Below, piece after piece: positions 30,140-41,981 of a DNA stretch of 64,000 nucleotides. The translations under genes and the position numbers were made by a program. Where the stretch lies: NCBI GenBank assembly GCA_030374765.1, contig JARGXX010000016.1, positions 1,178,001-1,242,000 of the forward strand. The letters run 5' to 3'. Below the pieces are notes generated by a model. The model was given only the letters and a program-made list of their open reading frames with translations. It ran no database searches and was not told the origin of the DNA. Every line of letters begins with the position of its first letter. Position 1 is the first letter of the stretch. This stretch comes from Agarophyton chilense (Eukaryota; Rhodophyta; Florideophyceae; Gracilariales; Gracilariaceae).

Positions 30140-30680
30140 GACGCGCGCGCGGCCGTTTTTATTGCGCGCTGCTCACGCTGCTGCGGCTTGTGCCGGCTTG
30201 TGCCACATCATCATCATCATCATCGCGTCGTACACGTGACACAAAAAAAGAAGAATTGGGTTCAACGTGACACAAAAGAACCACTAAGCCGCCCGGTTGG
30301 TCGCCGGTGCGCTGCTCAGCATTTAAGCGCTTCTACAGACTGTGTTTAGGCTTTGCACATACCATCAAGCTCTTTTACGCTGTTTATGGTTCAAAACAGC
30401 GCCCCACTTGCTCTTTTGATTTCAATTGATGGTATAAAAGTTCGTAGCTATATGTAGTTTTCTTTTTCTATATTTAACTTTGTATGCTCTACAAAGCGAG
30501 CATGATGCCTACAACACATCAAGTCATTACTGGTGCTTGGCACTGCTGGAGAGTGGTCGTCATCTTTTTATTGCCGGTTTGTATTGCGCCCTACGCTACG
30601 GATACAAACTTTTTTGATGGTAGCACATGCTACACACCACACGTCGCATCAGCAAATTGCTGATGAAATCGGGCCACACC
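30140..30680. other. Intergenic: Hint-gene promoter and AT-rich flank
   Basis: Contains a CAT microsatellite (about 30205-30224) on the upstream side of the Hint gene, then AT-rich DNA. No gene seen. Confidence 0.5.
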
Positions 30681-31440
30681 GACAGCGTAAATGGAAACCA
30701 AGCAACCATGAATTTACCGAAAACACTAAATTCACCATAATTCGAGACGTCATTACGCACCAATACAGCGCGAGTGATGTACAAAAAAGTAAAATATCAA
30801 CATATCCTTGCGCCGTATTCAGCAGATACTACACCGAGTGCCGTACCTCAAGTATAACACCAAAAAAAAATGGACCATATATGAATGATACTCACAAACA
30901 AACGCCTTTTTGAGCGAAATAGAAGCTTCGTTGGAAGGTTTTGAAGTGAAACAAACTTATATTTTCGGATGTAAACAAATTCAACCTTCATGGTGCAGAT
31001 GGCCAGGAGTTGTAATGGCATGATCTGCGCAAACAGCCTGAGATTTTATCCAAAACGTTCAAGGTGGGGGGTTGCTAATGATTTGGGGCTGTCTTTTGTA
31101 CTATAGAGCAGGTTCAATAACTTGTCTTGATGTTACAGTGAATGCGACTACTTACATTGAAGTATTAAAGAAGGATCTTTCACCTTACACTAGTCAAACT
31201 CTAGCTGAAATCTGGACGTTTACGCACGACGGGGTTAGTCCTTAAAGAGCTAATGTTAAAAAATTGGTTAAACGTTCACAATGTAAACCTTTTGGACTGG
31301 CCTGCGAAGAGCTCACACTTGAATGTTATAGAAAATATCTCAAGGTATGTCCACAAAGACCACAGGCAGTTTGAAAGTATGGAGCAACTGGCCGACACTG
31401 TAGAGCACGTGTAACATAAACTGCCAAATTTACTTTAAAA
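30681..31440 (+). pseudogene. Tc1/mariner transposase pseudogene
   Basis: Protein-like fragments of a Tc1 transposase occur in order but in shifting frames. These are an HTH-like basic N-terminus, FSDVNKFNLHGADGQ near 30970 (first catalytic Asp), GWGLLMIWG-like remains near 31075, and near 31300 a region equivalent to P-D-L-N-P-I-E-N-I-W (WPAKSSHLNVIENISR-type). Multiple stops and frameshifts make it dead. No terminal repeats assigned. Confidence 0.6.
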
Positions 31441-32682
31441 GTCGATTCCAGAGCGTTTGATTACATTTGTTGGGAAAAAGGGTGGAATGACGGGCTACTG
31501 GAGACTATCAATGGACATTTAATGAGTTGTGCTGTTATAATATTTTGCTGAGATACAGTACCCGAAATTCCTATACGACACCCCCCTTTTTCTGGCATTG
31601 TGGGGTACTGTGTCAAAAGATTTCAATGAAACTGGGCCAGCTCGTCTCTTTCGAACAATTATATAAAAAAACCAATTCTCATCAGAAATCACTAATAGTT
31701 TCATTACTTGTTTTGAATTCGGCTAACATAGACGGCAAAATTCCTATACGACACTTCTCAGTAAACGGTCAAGAGCGACACAACTGTGTTTCCTGTAGCT
31801 CTGCACTTGCTCACAGAGGTATAATCCGTCATACTGCGCTTCCCAACCTTTTCAACGAATACAAATCCCAAAAGCTCCTCTCCTGAGAGAAAAAGAGCAA
31901 CGTTACATTAAAGCCCTGCACGAGCAGAAAATATCTGTTAATGCGACTCACAGGCGTACAAAAGGTCTCGCGACGTCATTGCACGATTTTATATGGACCC
32001 CGAGAACTACATAAAGCGTTCCATCACAGTTAGATGTCGTACCATCACCTCTGGGGAATGCTGATGTCTTGTCTCTGGAGCGTAGTGACGCTCAATCGTA
32101 GGGAGAGGGTTGGTGCTCAACCTTAGAAGGTAGACGTAGTAAACCTTGATGGTAACAGAGCAACGTGAAAACCCGCAGAGGCAAACGGAGAGGCAACTAG
32201 CCTATACCGTGTATGTGAACAATGGTAGGCGTCGACGCGCGGGAAAGCCTGTGTGGTAGTTGAGAAACGGTGAACCAAAAGGTATGGTCGTAACCCAAGT
32301 GGGGCCTGTCTTTATCAGATTGGGATAGAGGAGGTGCAGTTCCCTATATGCAGTGGAATGCACTCTCCAGATTAGCAGGGGCGTGCCAGCAAGGCACGGT
32401 CTCTGACCTAGTGTCAGAGACCTGGTAAGCACTGGCTACAGTGCCAGGTGGCCACTCCACTACTGTACTAAAATAAACATAATTACAACTACAATTACTA
32501 ATAAATAACTCAACCAGAAGGTAAATGTCACCACTTCACGTGGCTGACAACACCTAGATGGTAGCTCGCCCGAAGCTGAATGGCCGATGATCCCACGCAT
32601 CCATCACCTACAGGGTCAGTGTAGTATATTGCCAACCTCAAAGATCAGACCTTCTGCCACTATACGATATTTGAACAGCAAA
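31441..32682. other. No gene; direct repeat and a run of RNA-like hairpins
   Basis: Contains the 17-bp direct repeat AAATTCCTATACGACAC (31565-31581, 31738-31754) and the hairpin series at 32383-32449. The 31527-31886 frame is not recognisable. Confidence 0.5.
32383..32449 (+). other. Three consecutive perfect hairpins, possible structured RNA
   Basis: GTGCC-AGCAA-GGCAC (32383-32397) is followed at once by GGTCTCTGAC-CTAGT-GTCAGAGACC (32398-32422). Then comes GCACTG-GCTA-CAGTGC (32429-32444), enclosed by ACCTGG/CCAGGT (32420-32449). Stems are 5, 10 and 6 bp without mismatch. No known RNA family recognised. Confidence 0.5.
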
Positions 32683-33062
32683 ATGACCCAACACGACCGT
32701 CTTCATTTGATTCGGGAAGCATCGCAAGTCCATTAAACAGCTTGTCAGCTAAAGACAGCTCTCAATTTGCCAGTATCTCAACGACGTTTGTAGCAAGTGA
32801 TCTCTTCTGCCCCATTTCTTCAATACAAAAAGATGAAACGAGCCCCAACTTTGACTGAATCGCACAAAAGGCACCGTCTAAACTGGTCGCGGGAGAGACA
32901 TGCATGGAATAAGAGAGAATGGGGTACAATAATCTTTTCGGATGTAAAGAAGTTCAATTTGGACGGCTCAGATGGGTTTGCGTTTTACTGGCATGATCTA
33001 CGACGCAAAGAAAAAGTCATATCAAAACGCCAGAAAAAAGGTGGTGGTGTAATGGTATGGGG
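32683..33062 (+). pseudogene. Tc1/mariner transposase N-terminal half, cut by an LTR
   Basis: One frame from ATG 32683 holds an HTH region (MTQHDRLHLIREASQVH; ALNLPVSQRRL), two in-frame stops, then the catalytic start KRAPTLTESHKRHRLNW and WGTIIFSDVKKFNLDG (first Asp) and KGGGVMVWG. It stops abruptly at 33062, where the older LTR (33063) was inserted. The C-terminal half is not found on the other side of the nest. Confidence 0.8.
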
Positions 33063-33419
33063 TTAAGGGCAATGCCCTTCAAGGGGGTTTCTTCCCAGGA
33101 CTTAGAGATTTCGCTCGCTTGAGGACTAGCTCGGTCTATGACTAGCTCTACCGCTATTGCATGCTGACGGCCGGTTAGGACCGGAAGTGCACACGGGTGG
33201 AACACGTAGACTGCATGGATGCCGACGCTCGAGTACGAGGCGTGCCACACGTGGCCCGGATTCTACCTAATGGTTAGTATTATTTAGTAATTTTCAGTAT
33301 TTATTTAGCTACGCTATCGCTATTTAGTGTCTATTTCTCGGGCGCGCGCCCACTGTCAGGGGCCGCGCGCCACACTACTTAGGAGATTAAGCACTGCTCC
33401 CCAGTAAACACCCTCTTGG
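33063..33419 (+). mobile_element. Older LTR (solo-LTR family), left part, interrupted by the Ty3/gypsy element
   Basis: Matches solo LTR 1 (6599) and solo LTR 2 (58141) from their first bases up to CCCTCTTGG. The Ty3/gypsy element then begins. The LTR resumes at 45249 with GAGATACC and runs to 45636, about 140 bp short of the normal end. Confidence 0.88.
33415..33419. repeat. Target-site duplication CTTGG (left)
   Basis: Repeated at 45244-45248; together they bracket the Ty3/gypsy insertion. Confidence 0.9.
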
Positions 33420-34342
33420 TGTAGAGCAACGCCCAGTTAGGGGATACTTGAAGATGCAACTCATAGAATGAGGGTTGAACCCTCCGAGGGTTATGACTAT
33501 GATCCCCTCTAAGGTGTGCTGAGGTGGCACTGTTTTCTGGTTAGAGTTCGCCTACGACGTGAAGATTCGGATGGCCCATGGTTGGATTGGCCCCGTGATA
33601 CACGTGACTTAATTTTGGCACCGATTTTCGGATATTTGTTAGAACGTTGGACTTTTGGGCCCTGACAGTGGGATCTCCACGTGTATGGCCGTGAGCAGGT
33701 GTGCACTGCTGTAACTAGTAGAGTTTAGTTAGTGGGCCCTACTTAGGGAGACGAGATCTGACAGTCCGAAGCTCAGAGTAAATGGTAACCAAGGTTGGTC
33801 TTCGATACCTTTAGAGGTTCTTCGTCGCCATCGTTTCGGACTTACAACCCGGAACGGGCTCTGGTTAGCAACGCCTGCGTAGGGACGCGACTCCACTTGG
33901 AGAGTGCCCACGTTTGGGTTCCGTGCAACCACCCCCTTGGGACCGCTCAGACGACCTGCGTGCACGATACCCCGTGGGGGTTCTGCTTAGTTGTTGCGTG
34001 CTTTTTGTGTTTCCTTTCGAGGACAGGTTTTCGCCCCTGTATTGGGTTTCTTTTGTTGTTTCGCCCCTTTTCTGGTTCTCGGGTCCGGTGCCTGTTAGTG
34101 CCCGACCCTCGCCCCGTTTTTCCTCTTCGCCGGATTTTCCCCCATTCTTTGGGATACCCATACCCATTTCCGACCCAACGGTTTCTACCCCTCACCTCCG
34201 TCGGTACTGCCGGAATTCCCCGTGGGAGCTACACCCCACACTACGGGTGGAACGGAGGGCTCTGTCTCTGAGTCTGCCTCCCCCAGGGAGCAAGGCTTCG
34301 AACACCTTGAGAGCACTTCCCGTCGCTGGGTTTTGCTTCACA
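33420..34342 (+). repeat. 5' LTR (923 bp)
   Basis: TGTAGAGCAACGCC... to ...TTTTGCTTCACA; same length as the 3' LTR. Confidence 0.93.
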
Positions 34343-34569
34343 AGTGATCTCCCGACTTAGAATCCGTTCTCGGACTTTTGAGTTGGTCATCCACCAGTTG
34401 GAATATCTCTTGGAAGAGGAAGCACCGTCGTGAAGATTTGTTGTAGTGGTCCCCTTTGGAAAGGATGGAATTGGTTTTTATTTTTGTTTTGTGTTACGTC
34501 ATCCGTTCTCCGGGAATCTCGTGATCGAATTTCATCGTTACCCCGAATCGTCGGTGTCGTGTCTGCAGC

Positions 34570-36630
34570 ATGTCGCCGCCTACCCGTGGTTCCAGGACTG
34601 GATCGAACCGTCAAGCGAATTCAGTGCCCCCGGCCCCACCTAGGTCGAGGAGCTCAATTCCCGAAGATCGGAACGATTCCGGTATCGATCCGGACACTCG
34701 GAGAGCACCCTCAGTGGTTTCAGGTCCTCGAGAGGTCGTGGCTGTGGGCCCAGCTCCAGTGGTGGAGACCCCCTCAGCAGCACCCCGAAGTCGGGCTGAC
34801 CCTGAATTACAGCGCCTAGAGACTCGAATCGATATCGCCAACGCAGCTCACGTCGAGCTCCTTCAGGAGGTTACTACCCTCCGCCGCAAGGTGGAGGACG
34901 CCCAGGTGCGGGGAGTCGCCCATGGCCTTCGTACCCTGAGGAGGGATGTGAACTCCCTTTGGGAAAGCTTTGGTACCCCTGGGGTCTTTATCCAGGAGTA
35001 CCGGAGCCTCGTGGAGGAACACCGCGTGCAAGCGGAGCGCTTCCGAGCTCGGCTGGACACCCTCGAGGCCATTATCCGTATGGACGGAGACACAGAAGCC
35101 TCGAAGGATAAACCCGACGTTTCGGAAGACGAAGAACACCGCTCCGCTAAACGGGACCGCCGCAAGCCCAAGAAGAGGGTTCACCTGCAAGAGGATTTAT
35201 CGGATTCCGATCCCAATCGCTCGTCACCGAGTTCGTCCTCCGAATCTTCGGATAGTGAAGATGGACGCCGGTCATCCCGGGCCACTCGGTCGAAGGCTAC
35301 TTACACCTCACAAGGGGCAATCCGTACCCGGAAGAAGGGTAAGAAACACCTTGGATTAAGGGAGCTGAAGCCGACGAATCCTCTCTATCGGAAGCTGCTA
35401 TCGTACCGCTATTACCGGTTAGATAACCCTTCGGGAAATCGAACATCCCGCGGAACGGGTAAGGTCAAGGACTACATCAAAAGGCTGAACATCACCCTAC
35501 AGAAGAGGGAGTTCACAGGAACAGACCCAATTCTGGTGCTCGATTTCCTTGCGAGGTTCGTCCAGGAAGCTGACATCCTCGGTATGAGTGAAGCGCAAGC
35601 GTATCTTGCATTACCCTATTTCTTAAAGGGGATGGCTGAAGACCAGTTCAACTCCGTCCGTGGATCATCCCGAGCCTCGGAAGGGGGAGTCACGTGCTGG
35701 CCCGAAGCGGTGCAGTACCTCTTGAGGTCATACGCTACTGGAAATGCGATTCAGGAAGCAATCCTTACATTAAGGGATACGCGGCAGAAGCCGATGGAAA
35801 CCGAAACGGTGTATTCAACTCGCTCGAATAAAGCGTTTCACCGATGCGGGAATGTATTCCCAGCCTACGAGAGATGCTCCATGTTTGTGGATGGTTTGGA
35901 CCCCTCGATAAGGGCATTGGTTGCCCGACATCGGGAAGAGAAGCGCATTGGTTGCCGACATCGGGAAGAGAAGCGCAAGCTGACCTACGTGGAACTGGTT
36001 CAGTACGCCCAGGCTGAAGGGGATACTCTCCGTGCCCGGCAGAACCGAAAGAGTCGGCCGACACGTGCACTCCTCGCCGATGGAGGTAACTCGTCTTTGT
36101 CACTCGCAGGAGGCCCTGCCCCTGTGGGGGTCAATGATAAAATTCACTTCATGGGAAGTAACCCCGAATCTATGGGTACGTCTGAGTTGCCGTCGACATC
36201 CGCTCCGACTACGGATGAAGACCCTGCGCTCTATACCCAAGGACGGAGGGTGCCAGCCGCATCGCTACCTTTTGCGAATACCGCTGCTCGGTTCTGTCGC
36301 CCCAGATGGAGGGATACAGCACCAAGTCGCGTGGATTCACGTCCACAACCGAACCCGGCAGAGCTGATTTGCTATTTGTGTTACCTCCGTGGCCACAAAG
36401 CACCAGACTGCACATTTCCTCTGCGGGAGGGTTCACGAATTATCGCTCAGTACGAGGCTCTGACCCCTGAGGAGAAAGCTCGAGTCCCGAGTAGGTCCTA
36501 TGAGGAACAAAGGATACTCCGAGCTCACCTTGCTGACAAGGATACAGAACTTGTACCCGCGAACGGGGAACAACCGGTCCCCTTCGAGGCAGCTGCACCG
36601 AATTCGGTGGGGTCCGCTTCGAAAAACTAA
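34570..36630 (+). CDS. gag: Gag polyprotein of the Ty3/gypsy element
   Basis: 686 residues from ATG 34570. The N-terminus is Pro/Ser/Arg-rich, then a helical segment, an acidic Ser/Asp patch ([13 protein letters not shown]) and a capsid-like region (about 280-480) with [17 protein letters not shown] and [21 protein letters not shown] zinc knuckle (C-x2-C-x4-H-x4-[17 protein letters not shown]) near 600 binds RNA. At 35916-35976 a 31/30-bp tandem duplication repeats HREEKR without breaking the frame. Pol follows in the -1 frame; the sequence GAAAAAC lies directly before the gag stop, and pol's frame is open through it. Confidence 0.9.
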   Translation: MSPPTRGSRTGSNRQANSVPPAPPRSRSSIPEDRNDSGIDPDTRRAPSVVSGPREVVAVGPAPVVETPSAAPRSRADPELQRLETRIDIANAAHVELLQEVTTLRRKVEDAQVRGVAHGLRTLRRDVNSLWESFGTPGVFIQEYRSLVEEHRVQAERFRARLDTLEAIIRMDGDTEASKDKPDVSEDEEHRSAKRDRRKPKKRVHLQEDLSDSDPNRSSPSSSSESSDSEDGRRSSRATRSKATYTSQGAIRTRKKGKKHLGLRELKPTNPLYRKLLSYRYYRLDNPSGNRTSRGTGKVKDYIKRLNITLQKREFTGTDPILVLDFLARFVQEADILGMSEAQAYLALPYFLKGMAEDQFNSVRGSSRASEGGVTCWPEAVQYLLRSYATGNAIQEAILTLRDTRQKPMETETVYSTRSNKAFHRCGNVFPAYERCSMFVDGLDPSIRALVARHREEKRIGCRHREEKRKLTYVELVQYAQAEGDTLRARQNRKSRPTRALLADGGNSSLSLAGGPAPVGVNDKIHFMGSNPESMGTSELPSTSAPTTDEDPALYTQGRRVPAASLPFANTAARFCRPRWRDTAPSRVDSRPQPNPAELICYLCYLRGHKAPDCTFPLREGSRIIAQYEALTPEEKARVPSRSYEEQRILRAHLADKDTELVPANGEQPVPFEAAAPNSVGSASKN

Positions 36631-36654
36631 ACTTGGGAGTCTCCCCTGCGGGAG
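36621..36654 (+). promoter_or_regulatory. Candidate -1 frameshift signal between gag and pol
   Basis: GAAAAAC (36621-36627) precedes the gag TAA at 36628-36630. A CTCCC-CTGC-GGGAG hairpin sits at 36641-36654. In the -1 frame the codons GAA AAA CTA read into pol. The heptamer is not the ideal X-XXY-YYZ form, and the 13-nt spacer is long. Confidence 0.4.
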
Positions 36655-39600
36655 GGGCGTCTTCTAAGCCGGAGTTGAAGACGCCCGAGGCGCTCCAGCT
36701 TCGCTCCCCAGCTGTGACTATCCTTTCAAGGAGAACGGCTGACACCGACGTTAACTCGGGATACTTTAGTGTCCTCTGTCGCCCGTGGATACGGTCTCGT
36801 AATCTCCGTATTCCGGATCGAGTTATGGTAATGGCCAAGCGGAATTATAAAGTATTCGCCGACTTCGGCCTGTCCAACCAGTTTATGGTTCGTCAAATAT
36901 CTGTCCTGGGTACAGGAGCCGCTCCTAACTTAATTCATGTTGAATTGTTACCCCCGCTGCTCCGGGTTCAAGTTCGTACCGGTCCACGTTTGGATATCGC
37001 CGATGCGAACAACAACCCACTACGGACACTGGATACAATTTCCCTCATGGTGAGGTTAGGCTCCTATCTCGTTCAGCTAGATTTTATTGTATGCAAGTCA
37101 CTTGCAGCACCAGTCATACTGGGTTGTGACTTTTGCGACCGCTTCGTGGAAGCCATCCGTCCTCGGAATAGAACTGTGGAACTCGAAGACGGGTCTACGA
37201 TCCCAATCGTTCGTAAACCCTTACAGGGAGCAGCGCGAACACGCGTTCCTCTCCCTGTCGCGCAGGAATCTGTGAAGAAGGACCCGGTGTCTACACGGGT
37301 AAAGGTTGCGAAGTCAGTGGCTATCCCACCAGAAACCCAGGTTTGGGTCACAGTTGTTACCAAGCAAATTGGTGTGCATGTGGTACAACGGAACCCGTGT
37401 CTGTATACGCGGCGTCAACTCGCCCTTGCGAATAAGGTTGTCTCCGTGGAACCGGATAAACCTTTCAAGGTTTTGGTAGCCAACTTTGGGAAGAAAACGC
37501 AGCATTTGGTCAAACACCAGATCCTGGGTTCTGTTCTTCCACACCCGCATGCGGTCGTACCTACAAAGATCTCTATCGCAGAGGTCCTTGGTGTGGCGGA
37601 CCCTAAGGAGGGGGAGGACACTGCCGAAATCGCGGAAGACGGTGAGCATACGACTGCAGCTCCACACGCTGAACACTTTAAACCTCAGGAGGTTACGGCC
37701 CCTATCACAGGAGCAGACCAGACGGATCCTGTTCAGGAATTGGAGAAATGGGATCTCAACCATGTACCCGCATCTCATCGGGAGAAACTGAGGCACATGC
37801 TTCGTGAATTTACTCTCATGTGGAATGGTTCCCTTGGAACTATTGGGATTACAGAACACCACATCGACTTGTTACCGAACACTCGGCCTATTGCCCAACA
37901 CCCTTACAGGGCTGGACCGAAAGCTCGGGAAGAAAAGAAATCTCAGGTGGAGAAGATGCTTAAAGCGGGCGTAATTGAACCTGCCCAGTCCGCTTGGGCC
38001 TCACCCGTGGTGTTAGTTCCGAAACCGGATGGATCGTGGCGTTTCTGCATCGATTACAGACGTCTGAACAAGGTGACCATTAAGGATGTGTACCCGATCC
38101 CTCGGATGGACGAATAAATCGACTCCCTTGGGAGCGCTACTGTTTTCTCTACCCTCGACGCCAATTCGGGCTACTGGCAAGTCCCTATTAGGGAGGAAGA
38201 TCGAGACAAAACGACTTTCGTGTGTCATCAAAGACTTTTCCGATTCCGGAGGATGCCTTTTGGGTTGACAAATGCCCACGCAACGTTTCAACGGGCGATA
38301 GACATTCTGTTGGCTCCCTTCAAGTGGAGGACGTGTTTAGTGTATTTAGACGACATTATCGTCTTCTCCAACAACCTGGATGACCACCTCGAACACGTCA
38401 GGGAGGTAATGAAAATACTCCGCGACGCGGGAATCACCTTGAAACTCAAGAAGAGCGAGTTTTTCACCGATTCGGTTAAGTATCTGGGCCATGTCATCCG
38501 TCCCGGACAGCTTTCAATCGATGAAGTACGAGTGAAATCCTTGAAGGAAGCAAAACACCCGAAAACTCAAACAGAGTTGCGATCCTTCTTAGGTCTGTGG
38601 AACGTGTATCGCCGAATCGTCCCAAACTTTGCGGATATTGCCACCCCCCTCAACAGGCTCCTGACTAAGGGACAACCAGTTGACCTGGAACCTTTTGGCG
38701 ATGCGAAAGCGTCTGCCTTCACGGCACTGGTGAATGCCGTAACATCACCGCCAATCTTGGCTCTACCCAATCCTGGGCTCCCTTACGAAGTGGACACCGA
38801 TGCTAGTGCAAACCAAGTAGGGTGTGCACTGTTCCAATCCTCTGAGGATGGTGAACGTCACCCTATTGGGTACTGGTCACGTTCCCTGAATGTCCATGAA
38901 AGGAACTACTCGGTCTCCGAGAAAGAATGTTTAGCCGTTGTGTGGGCCTTAGCTACACTTCGCCCCTATCTGATGGGTACTCGATTCAAAATCCATACGG
39001 ACCACGCATGCTTGCGCTGGCTCCTGGAGATCTCCGAACCCTCGGGCCGCCTTATGCGCTGGCGTCTCCGACTGTCGGAATTCGACTTTGAGATCCTGTA
39101 CAAGAAAGGGAAGCTGAACACTCAGGCTGATGCACTATCCCGCTTGGGAACCACAGCGGAAACGGAACCCTACGAGGAAGATGACATCCCATGTTTTATG
39201 GTATCGGACCTCGAGGGAGGAGCTCAACCGCTGACGGATGATGTTTGTGACGATATACTCGTCAACGAGAGTCTGGATTCGCCGACCGGCTCTTTTATAC
39301 CTATCTCTCTAGAGGAGATGATACGCGAGCAACAGCTCGACCCATTCTGTACACTGATTCAGGCTCGCCTCAACGGAGGATTTCAGTTACCTTTCGAGGA
39401 CGACGATCAGGGTTACCTAATCAGGACCGTTGGACCTCGCCCGAGGATAGTAGTGCCGCACACCCTACAACAGAGGGTATTACACCTCACTCCCTATGTG
39501 AAGGTTGGCACCCACCCCGGGGGAAGAAAACTGTACCTCACGTTGAGAAGGGACTTTTACTGGCCGGCAATGGCATTCGATTGTTACGCCGTCAGACGGG

Positions 39601-41165
39601 CCTGCGCCAATTGCGCCAAGAATGACGTCAAACTTCGGAAGCACTCTAAGAAGTTGACGCTGTTCCCGGCACGGGCTCCACTCGAATTCGTGGCCATAGA
39701 CATCCTACGGGAGTTTATCAGGACGCCCCGAGGTCATCGGTATCTGCTTGTCATTTCTGACAGGTTCTCTAAGCTAACGAGAACTGTGCCGCTGAAGCGG
39801 ATCACCGCCGCTACCGTCGCGCAAGCGTTCGTGACCCATTGGGTGTTCGTATATGGACCGCCGGTGCAGTTGATATCCGACAACGGAGGGCAATTCGCAT
39901 CAAAGTTCTTTCAGGATGTATGTCGAATCCTTGACGTAAGGAATTTATTTGTTACTACGTATCACCCTCAGGGGAATGGCCAGGTGGAGAGGTTTAACCG
40001 CACGATACTCAACGCTTTGAGATCGTATGTTGCGGATCACCCAAAAAATTGGGACTTGTACACAGACGCTATCACGTATGCATACAACACCCAGGTACAT
40101 CGGGTTACATCGTTATCCCCATTCGAACTGGTACTGTCGAGGACACCGCCGCCGGTCGCCATCGAGGCTCAACCGACGCTGTCGACGTACCCGTCACCGG
40201 GATTGTACCGAGAAGCCTGGAAGGAGTGGCTTACGAAGATGGTGCCGATAGCCCGGAAAGCAATGGACAAAGCTCAACGCGCCTACAAGAAGGACTTTGA
40301 CAATTGGGTTCGCAAAACTCTACCTCAGGTGGAGCCCGACGACTTCGTCTTCCTTCGAAAAGAATACTACAATCCTGAAAAGGAACGTAGGCACAAGCTT
40401 TCGCCAATTGTGGACGGACCCTATCGTGTGGTTTCTGTAGACCCGGACACGGTGGTATTGGATATCGCTAACCGCTGCGAACGGATCTCCAGGGACCGCA
40501 TCACACGAGCGCCCAACCCAAATGTGGAAGTGGTGTCGGCACCAACGCCCTCCACAGGGGATGATTCAACGGAAGTTAACCCGTCAAGCGGAGATTCGAA
40601 CACCCGCCCCGTTATACTTCCGCACCCGGAACGTGGTTTAACCGACCTACCGGAAACTTCGGATACTCCCGAACCTGGGCCCGCTCCCTCAAGGGCCCAG
40701 TCAACGAACTCTTACAAAGTTACTCCCCCACCGGAGGTAATCAGGCCTCCTGGCTCTCCGCCTAAGGAGGGGGAGGACGACTTAGTTCCTCCGCAGGACA
40801 ATGTTTCGGCGTCAGCCAGTCGCCCTAACAGGGAATCTAGTTCTCACAGTGAGACGGCGAGCCCGACCGAGCCGGCGACAGAGAAGTCACAACCCCAGCG
40901 TATGGGTAGCGACATCACCGCCGACCCAACCGAGCACGACGTCAGAAAAGATGACGAAACCCCGCCTAGGGAGAGTCGTGTGGAGAACTCCGCACCCGGA
41001 ACGCCTACAGAGCCGACGATCACCCGCCGCAGCGGACGAGACACTGAGGTGTCGCACACTCAAACCCCGCCTTCTCGGGAACGAGCTGTGTCAGTGGACC
41101 CGAACGGGGAAGATCTCGACGACGAGGTTGACCAAATTTGGCTCTCCGTTATGGAATGGGAATAG
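36633..41165 (+). pseudogene. pol: Pol polyprotein (PR-RT-RH-IN) with one internal stop
   Basis: A single frame from 36633 to 41165 is interrupted only by TAA at 38115-38117. The protease strand is recognisable at [13 protein letters not shown] (near 36905), but the catalytic D-T-G reads [22 protein letters not shown], then after the stop FSTLDANSGYWQVPI, FRRMPFGLTNAHATFQ and LVYLDDIIVFS. RNase H: VDTDASANQVGCAL, EKECLAVVWAL and TDHACLRWL. Integrase: H-H-C-C zinc-binding segment ending CANCAKND; DDE core with VAIDIL, ISDNGGQFASKFF and QGNGQVERFNR. A Pro/Ser/Thr-rich tail follows. The stop falls between RT blocks, at a position where homologues have an ordinary residue. Confidence 0.92.
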
Positions 41166-41741
41166 GAACTCCTATGGAGCCACTGGAACCCTCAGGAATG
41201 GGAAAGAAATGAGTGAGACCCGTCGGGGACAGCTCAGGAGAGTGCTAGCGCGTGTCGAAAGCGCCACCCCACATCGGCATATGCAGATTTTCCCGCACAA
41301 GGAACGGTCACCCCACACGGGGCGCCCGCGCATTTGGGTGGCACACGTCGAATGGCACCGAGCCAATCAAAAGGCTCTGACGACCAACCGTCGCGCAAAC
41401 TGCCTCCGTCGCACGGCGCGTTGCACGGGAGCAACCTTCGTCCCCGTAGCTCGGGGTGACGTTGAAGTCTTACCCCCCTGAGATTGGAGACGCTACCGCG
41501 TCGCGGTTTCTCAACCGTCACGGAATCTAAGAACACCGTTGTTATCAAGAAGATCTCAGCTTTAAGAAGAACCCAAGACTGGGCCGTTTTGACTCCGTAG
41601 ACGGAAGTTACAACGTAGCCCACAGGCCACTCGGCGCCGTTTGGACGAAGTACTGAGACCAACTCGCAACACGGAAAAGAACCCACCGGGGTGTGTCTAG
41701 ACCCTACGTTGACACCCTCAAGGGAACTAGAGCGTTCCAAG

Positions 41742-41981
41742 ATGGAAGAGAAGCCCGAACAGGGAAAAGTGTACCCGCAGGAATTCGTTATCGATCGCAT
41801 CGTGCGTTACATCTACACCCCCGAGGGAGAAGTTCGCTACCAAGTCCGATGGTACGGATTCTCGCCTGAGAAGGATACAGTGGAACCCATTGAGCACCTT
41901 CCGAGGTCTAAGGTTTTATCCTATCACCGACGCGCTCGGGTAACCTTGCCTTCAAATCTGGATCGTGCCCAAGTCGGGTAA
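41742..41981 (+). CDS. Separate chromodomain ORF
   Basis: 79 residues from ATG 41742, in pol's frame but beyond pol's stop. It contains a chromodomain: YPQEFVIDRIVRYIY, VRYQVRWYGFSPEKDTVEP and IEHLPRSKVLSYHRR. In most chromoviruses this domain is the C-terminus of the integrase and steers insertion to methylated histone tails. Here 576 nt of non-coding-looking sequence separate them. Expression could be by splicing, by a subgenomic RNA or as a relic of a pol frame broken by stops. A small open frame at 41209-41481 (90 residues, Arg-rich) in another frame lies between them. Confidence 0.75.
   Translation: MEEKPEQGKVYPQEFVIDRIVRYIYTPEGEVRYQVRWYGFSPEKDTVEPIEHLPRSKVLSYHRRARVTLPSNLDRAQVG

Noticed and set aside
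34384-34405. TGG-containing word as primer-binding site
   Set aside because: It lies about 40 nt past the 5' LTR, whereas a primer-binding site should start within a few bases of it.
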